Positions 46,896 through 56,282 of a DNA stretch of 60,037 nucleotides are shown here, in pieces. The translations under genes and the position numbers were made by a program. The notes under the pieces were generated by a model. That model did no database searches, was not told the origin of the DNA, and saw nothing but the letters and a program-made list of their open reading frames with translations. Position 1 is the first letter of the stretch; each line of letters starts with the position of its first letter. Source of the DNA: Acidimicrobiaceae bacterium (lineage in GTDB: Bacteria > Actinomycetota > Acidimicrobiia > Acidimicrobiales > RAAP-2); assembly GCA_003141095.1 (NCBI GenBank), contig PLKM01000035.1, forward strand, positions 1 to 60,037, in the 5' to 3' direction.

Positions 46896-47783
46896 CTACT
46901 CCAACGGGGACTGCGCGGGTTGTCGGTGTCGCGCGGCGACCACCGCAATCGCCGCGAGTCCCACCAACACGCCACCGACTTGAACGAGGCTCAGGGGCTG
47001 ACCGAGAATGGGAATCGCGGCAACGGCCGCAACGAGCGGGCTCAGGCAGCTGATCGCTGAGGAGACCGATGCGTCGACGTAACGGTGGGCCCAGTTCATT
47101 ACCAGATGTCCACTCCCGGGCACGACTGTCAGCAGAAAGATCCACAGCCAGTCGCCGACCTTGACGTGACCGAGCGACTCGCTCGACAGCAGCACGATTG
47201 GCGTGATCGCCACTGCCGCCATGATCGTCACGCCCGCGGTGTACTCCAATGCGTCATGCAGTTGACGAGCGTGTTTGGACACGAGCCAGTAGGCCGAAAA
47301 ACTCACGAGAGTGCCTACCGCCAGGAGGTCGCCAATCAGCTGGTGGTGGCTCGCGACGCCCGGACCGAGCACCGCGACCGCGACTCCCGTCATGGCGAGC
47401 ACGATCCACGCGACGTCCCATCGTCCCATCCGCTCGCCGAAGAGACGACGTGCGGCGATGAGCACGAGCGCGGGCTGAAAGGCACCGATTACGGTCACGT
47501 CAACGATGCTGGTGAGTTTGACAGCGCTGTAGAACAGCGCCATGTCGCCGGCGAGAAAGATGCCGCCGAGCCAAGTCGCGCGCATGACAGCCCAGGTCAA
47601 TCGACGACCCGACACGTACACGACGATCGAGAGCAGCGCAGCGCCCAGCCAGAGCCGGTAAAAGGCCAGTACCAGCCCCGGGGCGAACGTGAGTGCCGCG
47701 AAGATGCCGCCGAACCCCCACAGAACAGCAGCCAGGGCAGAGGCGCTGAGACCAATCGGCTGACGTCCAGCGCCGGAGTTAAT
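46896..47783 (-). CDS. EamA/DMT-superfamily transporter with non-canonical or disrupted start
   Basis: A drug/metabolite transporter of ten TM segments. The frame with standard start codons begins only at 47621 (MYVSGRRL) and lacks the first two helices. Those are encoded in frame upstream (ALAAVLWGFGGIFAALTF and LVLAFYRLWLGAALL), reaching back to an ATT codon at 47783, with an in-frame stop at 47799-47801. No ATG, GTG or TTG lies in that stretch. A GTG at 47802 with GAGAGAG upstream is one base out of frame. The gene therefore uses ATT, carries a one-base frameshift, or starts at an internal codon. Confidence 0.7.
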   Translation of the reverse strand: MNSGAGRQPIGLSASALAAVLWGFGGIFAALTFAPGLVLAFYRLWLGAALLSIVVYVSGRRLTWAVMRATWLGGIFLAGDMALFYSAVKLTSIVDVTVIGAFQPALVLIAARRLFGERMGRWDVAWIVLAMTGVAVAVLGPGVASHHQLIGDLLAVGTLVSFSAYWLVSKHARQLHDALEYTAGVTIMAAVAITPIVLLSSESLGHVKVGDWLWIFLLTVVPGSGHLVMNWAHRYVDASVSSAISCLSPLVAAVAAIPILGQPLSLVQVGGVLVGLAAIAVVAARHRQPAQSPLE

Positions 47784-48181
47784 ACTTGGTCTTATCGGTC
47801 ACGGCACACTCTCTCAATCCTACGACAATCACCACTTGACCTCCTCGTCCACCTCCTCGCGCGCGACGACGTTGACGCCGAACTCACCGCCGGTCGGACC
47901 GAGGTCGCAGAACGTGTTGCTTCACGGGTCGGCGATCAATTGGAAACCAGTCTTGACCTTCGGATATGCCTGGGCGACAAGGTCATCCCCTGGAATCTCA
48001 GCGGGTCGGTGATCAGTACCGAAACGTCCTCCACCGAGAACGAAGGATCGACAAGATTTTGACAACGTAGGGAACAGGGATTCCGCGTCGCCAACTTGGG
48101 CGCAGTGACCCCGAGAGTTCACCCGAGCCGTCGTTGAGAGTTATGCCATTGTGCTGCACCAGCAGGGATCCTCAGGCGTGC
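47784..48181. other. Intergenic region, no clear gene
   Basis: This 398-bp spacer lies between the EamA gene and the acyl-CoA dehydrogenase, both leftward. A plus-strand frame around 47815-48062 has moderately protein-like composition (DDVDAELTAGRTEVAERVASR) but no start signal and no recognised family. A minus-strand frame 47922-48122 is equally unsupported. Confidence 0.35.
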
Positions 48182-49420
48182 TCAATCCGCACCCGCATAA
48201 CTTCCCGCAGTCTCCGGGAACATCGCACGAACGATCTTGAAATTTGACACGTCGCTCGTGCCGTCCGAATGCAAGTTGATAAGGGCATCGCGCATGTACT
48301 TCTCGATCCCGACCTCGAGCATGGCCCCATACCCGCCGTGTAGTTCCATGGCGTGGCGACAGACCTGCACTATCTCCTGGGACGCAAAGACCTTCACCAT
48401 GTTGCACAGCGCGTCGGCGTCCGGCGAACGCTCGTCGACCGCCATGGCGGCGTGGCGAAGCAGCGCGGCGACCGCTTCGAGACGGGTGGCCATGTCGGCG
48501 ATCCGCAACGCGACCGCTTGGTGCTTGATGAGCACCTTGCCACCCTGGACGCGCTCGTGGACGAAGGAAACGGTCTCTTCGTAGGCGCCGAGTCCGATGC
48601 CGAGGCTCTTCGCCGCAACGAGGATCTTCCCGGGTCGAAAGTAGATGCCGGCCTTGCCGAGGGCGTCGTCGCGCACGAGCAAATGATCCGCCGGCACTCG
48701 ACAGTTGTCGAACACGATCTCACCGTTATTCATGAACCGTCCGCCAATGGTCTCGTTGCAGTGCGTCACGTTCAGACCCGGCGTCTCGCGCGGGACAAGG
48801 AAGCTCGACGTACCCTTCTGCATGCCGACTTTATTATTCGTGTTCGCGTAGACCACGTAGAGCGACGCGTCGTAACCGTTGCTGATGAACTGCTTGGTGC
48901 CATTAATGACCCATTCGCCGCCTTCGAGCACGGCCTTCGTGTCCATGTTGATCTCGGGCACGTTGTACGGAAGCCACCGGTCCGACGCGCCATGTGGCTC
49001 GGTCAGACAGTGGGCCATGAGGAACTGCGGCTCGGCCATGTAACGGGTGAACCAACGCTCTTGCAACTCCTCCGTGGCGAACTCTGCGATGAGCACCGAG
49101 ATCTTCCAGTTCTGCACCAATTTGTCGGCCAGTCCCGAGTCCCCGCGAGCCAGCTCGGTGGCGATGATCGAGAGCGTCTGTGACTGCGTCGCCGGGTCGA
49201 GCGAGATGCCCCCGAACCGGTCAGGAACTCCGAGTGCGCGAAGTCCCGCAGCGTCAGCCTGTTCGAGAATCTCGGGAGCCAGACGATCGAGAGGGTCCAT
49301 CTTCCATTCACGAGTGCGGTCACCCTCGATGAACGGGATGACGACGTTATCCACGTAGCGCCGACTCGTGTCGCGCATCATCCGTTGCTCGTCGGTCAGA
49401 TACCGGTCCTGGAAAAACAT
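48182..49420 (-). CDS. Acyl-CoA dehydrogenase family protein
   Basis: A 412-residue FAD-dependent dehydrogenase introducing an alpha-beta double bond into an acyl-CoA. Three parts are visible: N-terminal helices (DEQRMMRDTSRRYV), the FAD-contact stretch MAHCLTEPHGASD with WVINGTKQFISNGYDASLYVV, and the C-terminal helical domain with MELHGGYGAMLEVGIEKYMRDA. The catalytic glutamate position is not obvious without an alignment. The ATG at 49420 follows six G bases. An upstream TTG is less likely. The gene fits with the ligase and crotonase at 14-16.5 kb as a fatty- or dicarboxylic-acid degradation set. Confidence 0.88.
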   Translation of the reverse strand: MFFQDRYLTDEQRMMRDTSRRYVDNVVIPFIEGDRTREWKMDPLDRLAPEILEQADAAGLRALGVPDRFGGISLDPATQSQTLSIIATELARGDSGLADKLVQNWKISVLIAEFATEELQERWFTRYMAEPQFLMAHCLTEPHGASDRWLPYNVPEINMDTKAVLEGGEWVINGTKQFISNGYDASLYVVYANTNNKVGMQKGTSSFLVPRETPGLNVTHCNETIGGRFMNNGEIVFDNCRVPADHLLVRDDALGKAGIYFRPGKILVAAKSLGIGLGAYEETVSFVHERVQGGKVLIKHQAVALRIADMATRLEAVAALLRHAAMAVDERSPDADALCNMVKVFASQEIVQVCRHAMELHGGYGAMLEVGIEKYMRDALINLHSDGTSDVSNFKIVRAMFPETAGSYAGAD

Positions 49421-49668
49421 ATGCCCCCCAAAAAACAAAATCCGTAGTCATGACGCGAGCAGCCGCGAAAGAGATGGTTCTGTTCAAAGTCAAAGATAGC
49501 CATCAACTCGACGGCGTCGCGGACGAGCCGCCTGAATACTTTTCGAATGAAGTGGCGGCTCTACGGTGCGCGTCGACGCCACGCACTTGCGGCCCCGGGC
49601 TCGTGCTCGGCCCTGCTTGACACCAAGATGCCAGCTCTCTGGTGCCCGATTCGAGGTCTCGAAAAGGC

Positions 49669-51198
49669 TCAGTCGCGGGGAGGCCAGCCCGGAATGGCAC
49701 CTCGACCCGAGGGGTAGCGCACGTTCTTGGCCCGCACGAACTCGTGGAGCGTCTCGGCCCCGTATTCGCGCCCGTAGCCACTGCCCTTGACGCCACCGAA
49801 AGGAGAGCCGATGAACGCGCGGCGCGTGTAGTTGTTCACGAACACCATGCCAACCTCGAGGCGTCGGGCCAACTGGCTCGCTCGCAACTCGTCACGGGTG
49901 CAGATCGCGGCCGTAAGTCCGTACTCGGTACCGTTGGCGATCGCGACCGCCTCGCCATCGGTGTCGTACTTCATGAGCGACGCCACCGGGCCGAAGATCT
50001 CCTCCTGGGCCACCGTCATCTCCGGCGTCACGTCACCGAGAACCACCGGGGCCACGAAGAATCCCCCAGCGAACCCCGGACTGTCGGGGACCTCTCCTTG
50101 ATACAGCAGTGTCGCGCCCTGCTCGACGCCCAGCGTCGCATAGTTCTTCACGCGCTCCTGTTGACGGGCGTCGACCAGCGGCCCAATGTCGGTCGTCGCT
50201 TCGAGGGGATCACCGACGACCAGCTTCGATGTCGCTTCGACGAAGCGTCGGGCGAACTCGTCGTAGAGCGTGTGGTGTACGAGAATGCGCGACGTCGACG
50301 TGCACGCCGCACCCTGGTTGTAGAACATGCCTTCGATCGCCATGGGAATCGCCTCGTCGAGGTCCGCATCGTCGAGCACGATCAGGGCGTTCTTCCCGCC
50401 CAGCTCGAGCGTGACGAACGTCAGATTCTTCGCCGCGCTCTCCATGACCTTTCGTCCGGTCGCGGTCGCCCCGGTGAACGACACACGCTCTATCCGTGGG
50501 TGTGCCACCAGCGACGCACCCGCACCAATGCCACCAACGGCGTTGATCACCCCCGGGGGTAGTACCTCGTTCGCGATCTCAACCAGACGCATCACCGTAA
50601 GGGGAGCCTGCTCCCCCGGCTTGATAACGACCGTGTTCCCGGCGGCGAGGGCTGGGGCGCACTTCTTCGAAAAATGGATCGGCGGCCAGTTGAAGGGAAG
50701 TATCGCCGCAACGACGCCGTAGGGCTCGTAGGCCACGCGAGCCTCGATGAGGCCCTGGTCGAGTATCTCTCCGTGGATGTTCTCGGTGATCCCGGCGTAG
50801 TAATCGAAGCTCGAGTGGCTCGAGACGACGTCCACTCGAAGCGCGTCGCGCTTGGGCTTGCCGACTTCGCGTGCGACGAGCTCGGCCAGTTCATCAGCGT
50901 GTTCACGGATCTTGACGGCGACTTGACGCATGAGAGCACCGCGCTCCTTCGGACCAACCCGACTCCACACGTCTTCATACGCGTGCCGCGCGTCGGTCAC
51001 CGCGCGGTCGACCATCGCCTCGTCGGCCGCGACCATCAGCGCCATGGGCTTGCCATTCACGGCTTCGAGGACTTCGAAGGTCTCCAGTCCTTCGAAGTCC
51101 ACGTACGAGCCACCGATGAACGGTCCCCACACTGGGCGACTCCTGAGAAGTCGATCCGAGGCGCTCACTCCGGCGTCCAGTCTCTCTGGCAATGTCAT
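49669..51198 (-). CDS. NAD-dependent aldehyde dehydrogenase
   Basis: A 509-residue member of the ALDH superfamily. The catalytic glutamate is in VTLELGGKNALIVL and the nucleophile in NQGAACTSTSR. It also has the cofactor segment NWPPIHFSKKCAPALAAGN and the C-terminal RRAFIGSPFGGVKGSGYGREYG. It differs from the semialdehyde dehydrogenase at 7.4 kb. With the acyl-CoA dehydrogenase downstream it would turn an aldehyde into an acid for CoA activation. The substrate is not deducible. Confidence 0.88.
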   Translation of the reverse strand: MTLPERLDAGVSASDRLLRSRPVWGPFIGGSYVDFEGLETFEVLEAVNGKPMALMVAADEAMVDRAVTDARHAYEDVWSRVGPKERGALMRQVAVKIREHADELAELVAREVGKPKRDALRVDVVSSHSSFDYYAGITENIHGEILDQGLIEARVAYEPYGVVAAILPFNWPPIHFSKKCAPALAAGNTVVIKPGEQAPLTVMRLVEIANEVLPPGVINAVGGIGAGASLVAHPRIERVSFTGATATGRKVMESAAKNLTFVTLELGGKNALIVLDDADLDEAIPMAIEGMFYNQGAACTSTSRILVHHTLYDEFARRFVEATSKLVVGDPLEATTDIGPLVDARQQERVKNYATLGVEQGATLLYQGEVPDSPGFAGGFFVAPVVLGDVTPEMTVAQEEIFGPVASLMKYDTDGEAVAIANGTEYGLTAAICTRDELRASQLARRLEVGMVFVNNYTRRAFIGSPFGGVKGSGYGREYGAETLHEFVRAKNVRYPSGRGAIPGWPPRD

Positions 51199-51468
51199 TC
51201 GAGGTGCCGCCTTCCGTTGTACTCAGTTGGGCGTGGGGCCCCAACACCCGGGGGTGTTCACGGGATTGGTCACAGTGTACGAATGCTCCAGAGCTCCGTA
51301 CGACTGAAAACATTTAAGGCGCTGGGCGGACGGGTTCCAGTCGGTTCCACCGGGCGCCAGACCTGCTCGTCGTCGGGCCCCGAGGGGAATGACGTTGACA
51401 CGCCCTGCATGGCACCCTGATCGATTGGCTGTCCATCTCGTTTGCCAATCGAGATGTGCGATGCCGGC

Positions 51469-52380
51469 TCACTCGAGAGCTTGCTCGATAATGAACTCGG
51501 GCAACCGGTCAAGGACGCCCTCTAGCTCCGCCGACGGACGATGCGTGTGCCGCAGTTCGAGCAACGTGGTGATTGATGCAGGATCTACTCGGCCACTTGG
51601 CACGAGACCGTTCGTTTGGTCGCGCAGGCATTCGCAGTGGGCTCTCGCGTCCGCTTCGCTCAGGCCCAACAGGGACATGGCGGCTTCAACAACCTCCGGA
51701 TTTCTCTCTCCCGCGACGATCTCCCTCGAGGTCTCGAGAAGTGCGTCAGCGAAGCGCCGCCGAGCGGCCATCTTCTCGGAATCCTCGGTGTGAAAGGCGG
51801 CGACGACGGTCCCCAGATACGGTCCTATTTCGCTCACCGAACTGACGATCGTGCACCCAGCACTCTGAGCACGAAGTTCGTTGCCGGCGTTCAAGATAGT
51901 GGCGGCGCACTCGTTGTTGATGAGTGCGGTCGCGCGACGAGGAGTCGATCCGAGAGCGGCGATCTCGTAGTCGCCGTCGTTCAAGCCTGCTCGCTTGAGT
52001 AGCTCAAAAGCAACAAACGCGAAGCCCGACTGCGCCACGTCGACGCCGACAATCTGGCCGCGAAGGTCGTCAGTCCCCTTGATCGAAGGCGCCAAACACA
52101 GTGAAAGTCCCAGACCTCTGTCGACGGCACTCACAATCTCCACCGGGAGTATCCGACCCAAAGGATTCTTCGACAAGAACCGGTAGGCCAGGACGTTGTC
52201 CGGACTCGTGATGGCGAGGTCAATCTCACCATCTGCCAACGAACGGAATTGATCAGGGGATGACGTGACCGATGACTCGCGAACGTCGAGGCCCGCCGTT
52301 TGAAGAAGCCCCGACTCTCGAGCGAGGTGAATCAACAGGGACTTCGTGAACGTCCCCACCTTGAGTTGGACGTCAGGCAT
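51469..52380 (-). CDS. NMT1/THI5-like substrate-binding protein without signal peptide
   Basis: A 303-residue protein of the ABC substrate-binding NMT1/SsuA superfamily. Typical segments are KSLLIHLARESGLLQTAGLDV near the N-terminus and FRSLADGEIDLAITSPDNVLAYRF around 50-75. The expected N-terminal signal peptide is absent, and no permease or ATPase lies next to it, so a cytoplasmic enzyme-like or sensor role is possible, as for THI5-type pyrimidine synthases. The ATG at 52380 is chosen. An upstream extension of 40 residues (RRRPPYTRG-like) is not family-like. Confidence 0.72.
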   Translation of the reverse strand: MPDVQLKVGTFTKSLLIHLARESGLLQTAGLDVRESSVTSSPDQFRSLADGEIDLAITSPDNVLAYRFLSKNPLGRILPVEIVSAVDRGLGLSLCLAPSIKGTDDLRGQIVGVDVAQSGFAFVAFELLKRAGLNDGDYEIAALGSTPRRATALINNECAATILNAGNELRAQSAGCTIVSSVSEIGPYLGTVVAAFHTEDSEKMAARRRFADALLETSREIVAGERNPEVVEAAMSLLGLSEADARAHCECLRDQTNGLVPSGRVDPASITTLLELRHTHRPSAELEGVLDRLPEFIIEQALE

Positions 52381-52615
52381 TGCGACATGATGGCACACGC
52401 GACAGCCACGGGTGTACGGCGGACGACGAACACTTTTCGAACCGCCGATTGAAGGCCGACGTCCATGGACGCCCAAAGAGGCCTGGACGGTCTGGTTCAC
52501 GCCGTGGGCGATGATCCGCGGCGCGACTCGGGCACTAGGTACTGCTGGCCCACCACGTCGCCTTAGCGGTCGGTCACCTTCGTCCCACTCGGTGAGTCAT
52601 CTACCGCGACACTGG

Positions 52616-53185
52616 TTACGAGGCGTTTCGCAACGGCCGCAAAGCATCTTCGGTTCTCACTAATTCGTCCAGCATGGCCGCAGCGGCTTGCACCATCACT
52701 TCGTTGGCCTGTACCTGGCCTTCCTCGTCGATGAACTGTGTGTGGAACGGGATGTTCACAGATTCGAATACGGGCAGCATCTTGAGCGTGGTGACAACCT
52801 GCTTGAGTTGCTGCACGGCACGAGTGCCGGCAGCGACGCCCCCGTAGGAGACGAATCCAATCGGCTTGTTCTTCCACTCCTGGTGCAGGCAATCAATGGC
52901 GTTCTTCACTGGCGCCGTCAAGCCGTAGTTGTATTCAGGGGTTACGATCACGAATGCGTCCGCGGCATCGACGATCTCACTCCAGTCTTTGGTGTGCTGG
53001 TGGACGTACTGGCGCAGGCGTGGGTGCTTGGGCTCATCGAAGAACGGGAGACTAAGTTCCGCGAGGTCGACGACTTGAACGTCGAACGCACCGTGGGCGA
53101 GGGCCCTGCCGGCGAACCACTCTGCAATAGCGAGTCCGGAGCGTCCGGGCCGGGTCGAGCCGATGATGACGACGAGTTTGGGCAT
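52616..53185 (-). CDS. NAD(P)H-dependent FMN reductase family protein
   Basis: A 189-residue flavodoxin-like reductase. GSTRPGRSGLAIAEW is the FMN phosphate loop, and VIVTPEYNYGLTAPVKNAIDCL is the characteristic central motif. It follows an HxlR regulator gene on the same strand by 98 bp, a common pairing in which quinone or nitroaromatic stress induces the reductase. AAGAAAG precedes the ATG. Confidence 0.9.
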   Translation of the reverse strand: MPKLVVIIGSTRPGRSGLAIAEWFAGRALAHGAFDVQVVDLAELSLPFFDEPKHPRLRQYVHQHTKDWSEIVDAADAFVIVTPEYNYGLTAPVKNAIDCLHQEWKNKPIGFVSYGGVAAGTRAVQQLKQVVTTLKMLPVFESVNIPFHTQFIDEEGQVQANEVMVQAAAAMLDELVRTEDALRPLRNAS

Positions 53186-53283
53186 GATGACTTCTTTCTT
53201 CTCTGGTTGGTGGTTAGTCAGTGACGGGTTGATAGAAAATCAACGCCCGGCACGATATTGAAACAATGCACTGTCGCCACTCA

Positions 53284-53640
53284 TCACGCGCTCGCTTCAA
53301 GCACGTGATGTTCCGAGTCGTCGTCACCCGACTGCAGCGGTATCCACCGGTGCGACCAGGCGATGATCTCATCGAGAATCGGCCCAAGTTCGCGACCGGC
53401 CTCGGTCAACTCGTACTCCACGCGCACTGGCGAAGTCGGCACGACGTGACGCACAATCAGGCCGGCGCCTTCGAGGTCGCGCAGACGTTGGGTGAGCATC
53501 GTGTCACTGATGAGCGGGATGGAGTTTTTGATATCCACGAAACGGTGCGAGTCGGTGAAGAGGGCGCGAAGAACGGCGCCCGACCACTTGGACCCGATCA
53601 ACTCGATGGCTGCGTGAAAGCGGATACAAACTCGGTGCAC
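53284..53640 (-). CDS. HxlR-family transcriptional regulator
   Basis: A 118-residue winged-helix regulator. Cys5 is at the conserved N-terminal redox position, followed by IELIGSKWSGAVLRAL and SDTMLTQRLRDLEGAGLIVR, the recognition helix and wing. VRVEYELTEAGREL follows. HxlR proteins often sense electrophiles or disulfide stress through that cysteine. The GTG at 53640 has AGG upstream. It likely controls the adjacent FMN reductase. Confidence 0.88.
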   Translation of the reverse strand: MHRVCIRFHAAIELIGSKWSGAVLRALFTDSHRFVDIKNSIPLISDTMLTQRLRDLEGAGLIVRHVVPTSPVRVEYELTEAGRELGPILDEIIAWSHRWIPLQSGDDDSEHHVLEASA

Positions 53641-53821
53641 CTCAACCTTTTCCAGACCAACTCCTCAGGTTCACTCAGTTTTTCTTAGTAACAACTTTAT
53701 ACTGAGTTGAGGTACGAAGCAAATCGAGTGTTCAGGGAGGATTTAGCGAAATGGTCCTCTTCGAAGAGTTCACGATTCAACCGACCACCTTGAGCAATTG
53801 TCGTAACGATCAGTTAGCTGG

Positions 53822-54283
53822 CTATGGCGTAACCGCAACTCGGCGTTCGGCGAGGGCATCGATGCTGAAGCGACCGGCACCGAAAACCGCGACGACCAGT
53901 GCCAGCACGCCGAGCGCCATGTTCAGTTCGTAACCCGGCGTCAACGACTCTGAATTAATTCCATTCACCCAGGTGACGGTGATCATCGCCATCACCATGT
54001 CGGCGAACAGGGCCAGTCCGGCGAGACGGGCGCCGAGTCCAAGAACGAGCGATATCCCGCCTCCAAACTCGATCACGCCGCCGAGCACCGCGAAGAAACC
54101 CCCTGGATGGAGGTGTGCGGTGTTCGAGAAGAATAGTGCGGTCTGATGCAAGCCCGGTCCGTTGAACGAGCCGAAGAGCTTTCCGGCTCCGTAGTAGATG
54201 AAGATCCACGCGAGCGCGGTGCGCGCCGCGACAAGAACAAGGTCAGCCGGCAAAGCCGCGGTCCGCGTACTGAAAAGGGCCAC
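53822..54283 (-). CDS. DoxX-family membrane protein
   Basis: A 153-residue protein with four hydrophobic segments. The DoxX pattern is clear: LVAARTALAWIFIYYGAGKLFGSFNGPG at the start and GGVIEFGGGISLVLGLGARLAGL in the middle. Family members are linked to membrane redox or thiosulfate oxidation, but the function is generally unclear. A GTG at 54283 is a likely start. A very long frame through 55264 is a shadow of the hydroxylase gene. It is last in a leftward set after the hydroxylase. Confidence 0.82.
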   Translation of the reverse strand: MALFSTRTAALPADLVLVAARTALAWIFIYYGAGKLFGSFNGPGLHQTALFFSNTAHLHPGGFFAVLGGVIEFGGGISLVLGLGARLAGLALFADMVMAMITVTWVNGINSESLTPGYELNMALGVLALVVAVFGAGRFSIDALAERRVAVTP

Positions 54284-54315
54284 CAGTACTGCTCGACCTC
54301 GACATGCGCGCGACG

Positions 54316-55422
54316 TCACGAGTGGGCCGCCTGCTCCGCACCAGCGACTCGATCGTTCGAAAGCGTCTCTCTCGCAAGGTGTCGGGTCCCGTCCGAAACA
54401 GGCATGTGGTGCGAGGCCTCGCTCATCGGGCGAAACGGCGCGATGAGTTGCGTCACCAGGACCGAGAAGTGGCGGGGCCTCGCCGACGCCTGCTCGACGG
54501 CGAGCGGCCGGCCCGGCAACCCGGTGTCGGTGCGAATCGTCTCTTCGGTCGGAAATACCGCCCGGTGGAAAAGTTGGTCCCAGATGGTGAGCGCGAAGCC
54601 CAGGTTCACGTCCTGGGGACCGTTCAGCTGGTGGTGGATCCGGTGATAGTTCGGGCTCACGAAGATCCGCCCGAGCAGCCCGAAACCCAGGTTGGTGTTC
54701 GAATGCTCGAAGGCGACGACGCCGGCATAGACGACGAGCATCGTCGTCGGCACCGCGCCGTTGGCGAGCAGCACGATCCCCGGGATCAGGGCCAGCATGT
54801 AGGAGACATGGATAAGTGGATGCGTGCGAAAGACCGTGAGCACGCTCATGTCCTCCTGCGAATGGTGGAGTTCGTGGAAGCGCCAGAGCACCCGGACCCG
54901 GTGATTCGCGAAGTGCGCCAACCAGTTGCACCCGTCCATCGCCACGAAGATCACGGCGATGACGAACCAGCGCGGAACGACGCCGATTCTCGGCACGACA
55001 ATCCAGGGCAACGACCGGCGCGCCACCTCGGCGAACGAGAGCGCGAGCGCGGTACCGAGCGGGACGACGAGCGTCGCGTTCAGCATCGTATAGAGAAGGT
55101 CCTGGCGGTAACCCCGGGCGAAGAACGGCCGGCGCTGCGCGGGACGCAGCCGCTCGACGACGAGCAGGACGCCAAGGACGCCAAGCGTGAGCGGACCGAC
55201 GACGACGACGCGCAGGCTCGTCATCGAGGCAGTGAAACTGGCGCCACCCCATCGGCTCGACCAACCAATCGCGATGAGGATGGCGGCGACCGCGACAATC
55301 GAGAACGCGGGCACGTAGACGCGTGACGACAGCGCTCGTCGTACCGCTCGCACTTCGCGCGTCGTTCGTGCCACGGGGACAAGTGCGAAGCCTCGCGCGG
55401 GCGACTCTACGAACGACGACAC
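54316..55422 (-). CDS. Sterol desaturase/fatty-acid hydroxylase superfamily protein
   Basis: A 368-residue membrane di-iron oxygenase. The histidine boxes are HFANHR, HELHHS and HRIHHQ, with VAFEHSNTNLG between them, as in sterol desaturase and carotenoid hydroxylase relatives. About six hydrophobic helices surround them. The C-terminal 70 residues are extra and basic. The GTG at 55422 has AAGGGGG five bases upstream. The gene sits between a secreted-repeat protein and DoxX, all leftward. Confidence 0.87.
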   Translation of the reverse strand: MSSFVESPARGFALVPVARTTREVRAVRRALSSRVYVPAFSIVAVAAILIAIGWSSRWGGASFTASMTSLRVVVVGPLTLGVLGVLLVVERLRPAQRRPFFARGYRQDLLYTMLNATLVVPLGTALALSFAEVARRSLPWIVVPRIGVVPRWFVIAVIFVAMDGCNWLAHFANHRVRVLWRFHELHHSQEDMSVLTVFRTHPLIHVSYMLALIPGIVLLANGAVPTTMLVVYAGVVAFEHSNTNLGFGLLGRIFVSPNYHRIHHQLNGPQDVNLGFALTIWDQLFHRAVFPTEETIRTDTGLPGRPLAVEQASARPRHFSVLVTQLIAPFRPMSEASHHMPVSDGTRHLARETLSNDRVAGAEQAAHS

Positions 55423-55450
55423 AGCGACCCCCTTCTGCGTGACGTCGACA

Positions 55451-56017
55451 CTAGAACCCGACTCCGCCACCACCCGGGCTCGTAGTGGTCGTGGTGCCAC
55501 CCGAGGTTGTCGTCGTGGTGGCGCCGCTCGAGCTCGCCTTCTTCGTCACGACCGCCGACCACTTGCCCCAGGCATCGGTGATATTGCCGTTCGCCTCGCC
55601 GGGTGCCTTGTCCTTCACGAACCAGTAGAGCGGCTTGCCCGCGTAGGTCACCTGGAGCACCCCGTCGGCGCGCCTGATCGTGCCGAGCTTCGCGGCGCTC
55701 ACGCCGCCCCCGGCGACTGCCTTCGCCACTCCCTTCGCCAGCACTACCTCGGGCCAGTACTTCAAGCACTTGGCCGTACAGGCCGTGCCGCTCGACTGCA
55801 AGGTGTAGACCGTGGTGCCGCTCACGAGGATCGTGCCGAGCTTGGAGTTCTTCGCGCTCGAGATCACGAGGCCCTTGGTCGAGTGGCTGGACACGGCCCC
55901 CGCCGTATCCGGGGCGAGGAGCATCGCGAGTAGCCCGAACGCGGTCAGAACTGCCGCCGCAATGCGTCTCACCGCGACCCGTCGAGTGACCGCTGGGTAG
56001 TGCTTCGCTGGTTCCAT
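55451..56017 (-). CDS. Secreted-repeat (PF03640-like) exported protein
   Basis: A 188-residue exported protein. A basic N-terminus (RRVAVRRI) and a hydrophobic stretch ending TAGAVS give a Sec signal peptide. Two related repeats follow: LGTILVSGTTVYTLQSSGTACTAKCLKYWPEV and LGTIRRADGVLQVTYAGKPLYWFVKDKAPGE, the pattern of the 'secreted repeat of unknown function' family. The tail is low-complexity Thr/Gly (TTTTTSGG). The ATG at 56017 has GAGGAGAG before it. It is next to the sigma/anti-sigma pair and is a likely target of it. Confidence 0.85.
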   Translation of the reverse strand: MEPAKHYPAVTRRVAVRRIAAAVLTAFGLLAMLLAPDTAGAVSSHSTKGLVISSAKNSKLGTILVSGTTVYTLQSSGTACTAKCLKYWPEVVLAKGVAKAVAGGGVSAAKLGTIRRADGVLQVTYAGKPLYWFVKDKAPGEANGNITDAWGKWSAVVTKKASSSGATTTTTSGGTTTTTSPGGGGVGF

Positions 56018-56282
56018 GTCGATACTCTCCTCATGCTCTGTCAGGTCTAACATCCGCTCCCCCATCTCTCGAGCCTCTTGGTCGAGGACCCCTTCACCCA
56101 CTATTCGTTTCCCGCTGCTCAGTACTACGGATGGTCCGTGAATAGGGATCACTACCGAGGTTCCTCATCGACGTCGCCGTTGCCCGGAACTGGCGCGCGC
56201 AGCTTGTTGGCTTGACCCCCTGCCGATTCGGCTTTCGCGCCATGGAGACCGCGACGCGAAGCCCGAACGAGCGCTCGCACTG

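Noticed and set aside
53822..55264. 480-codon minus-strand frame including DoxX as a fusion
   Set aside because: Its first 320 residues are an out-of-frame shadow of the hydroxylase gene. Only the last 153 residues show DoxX features.
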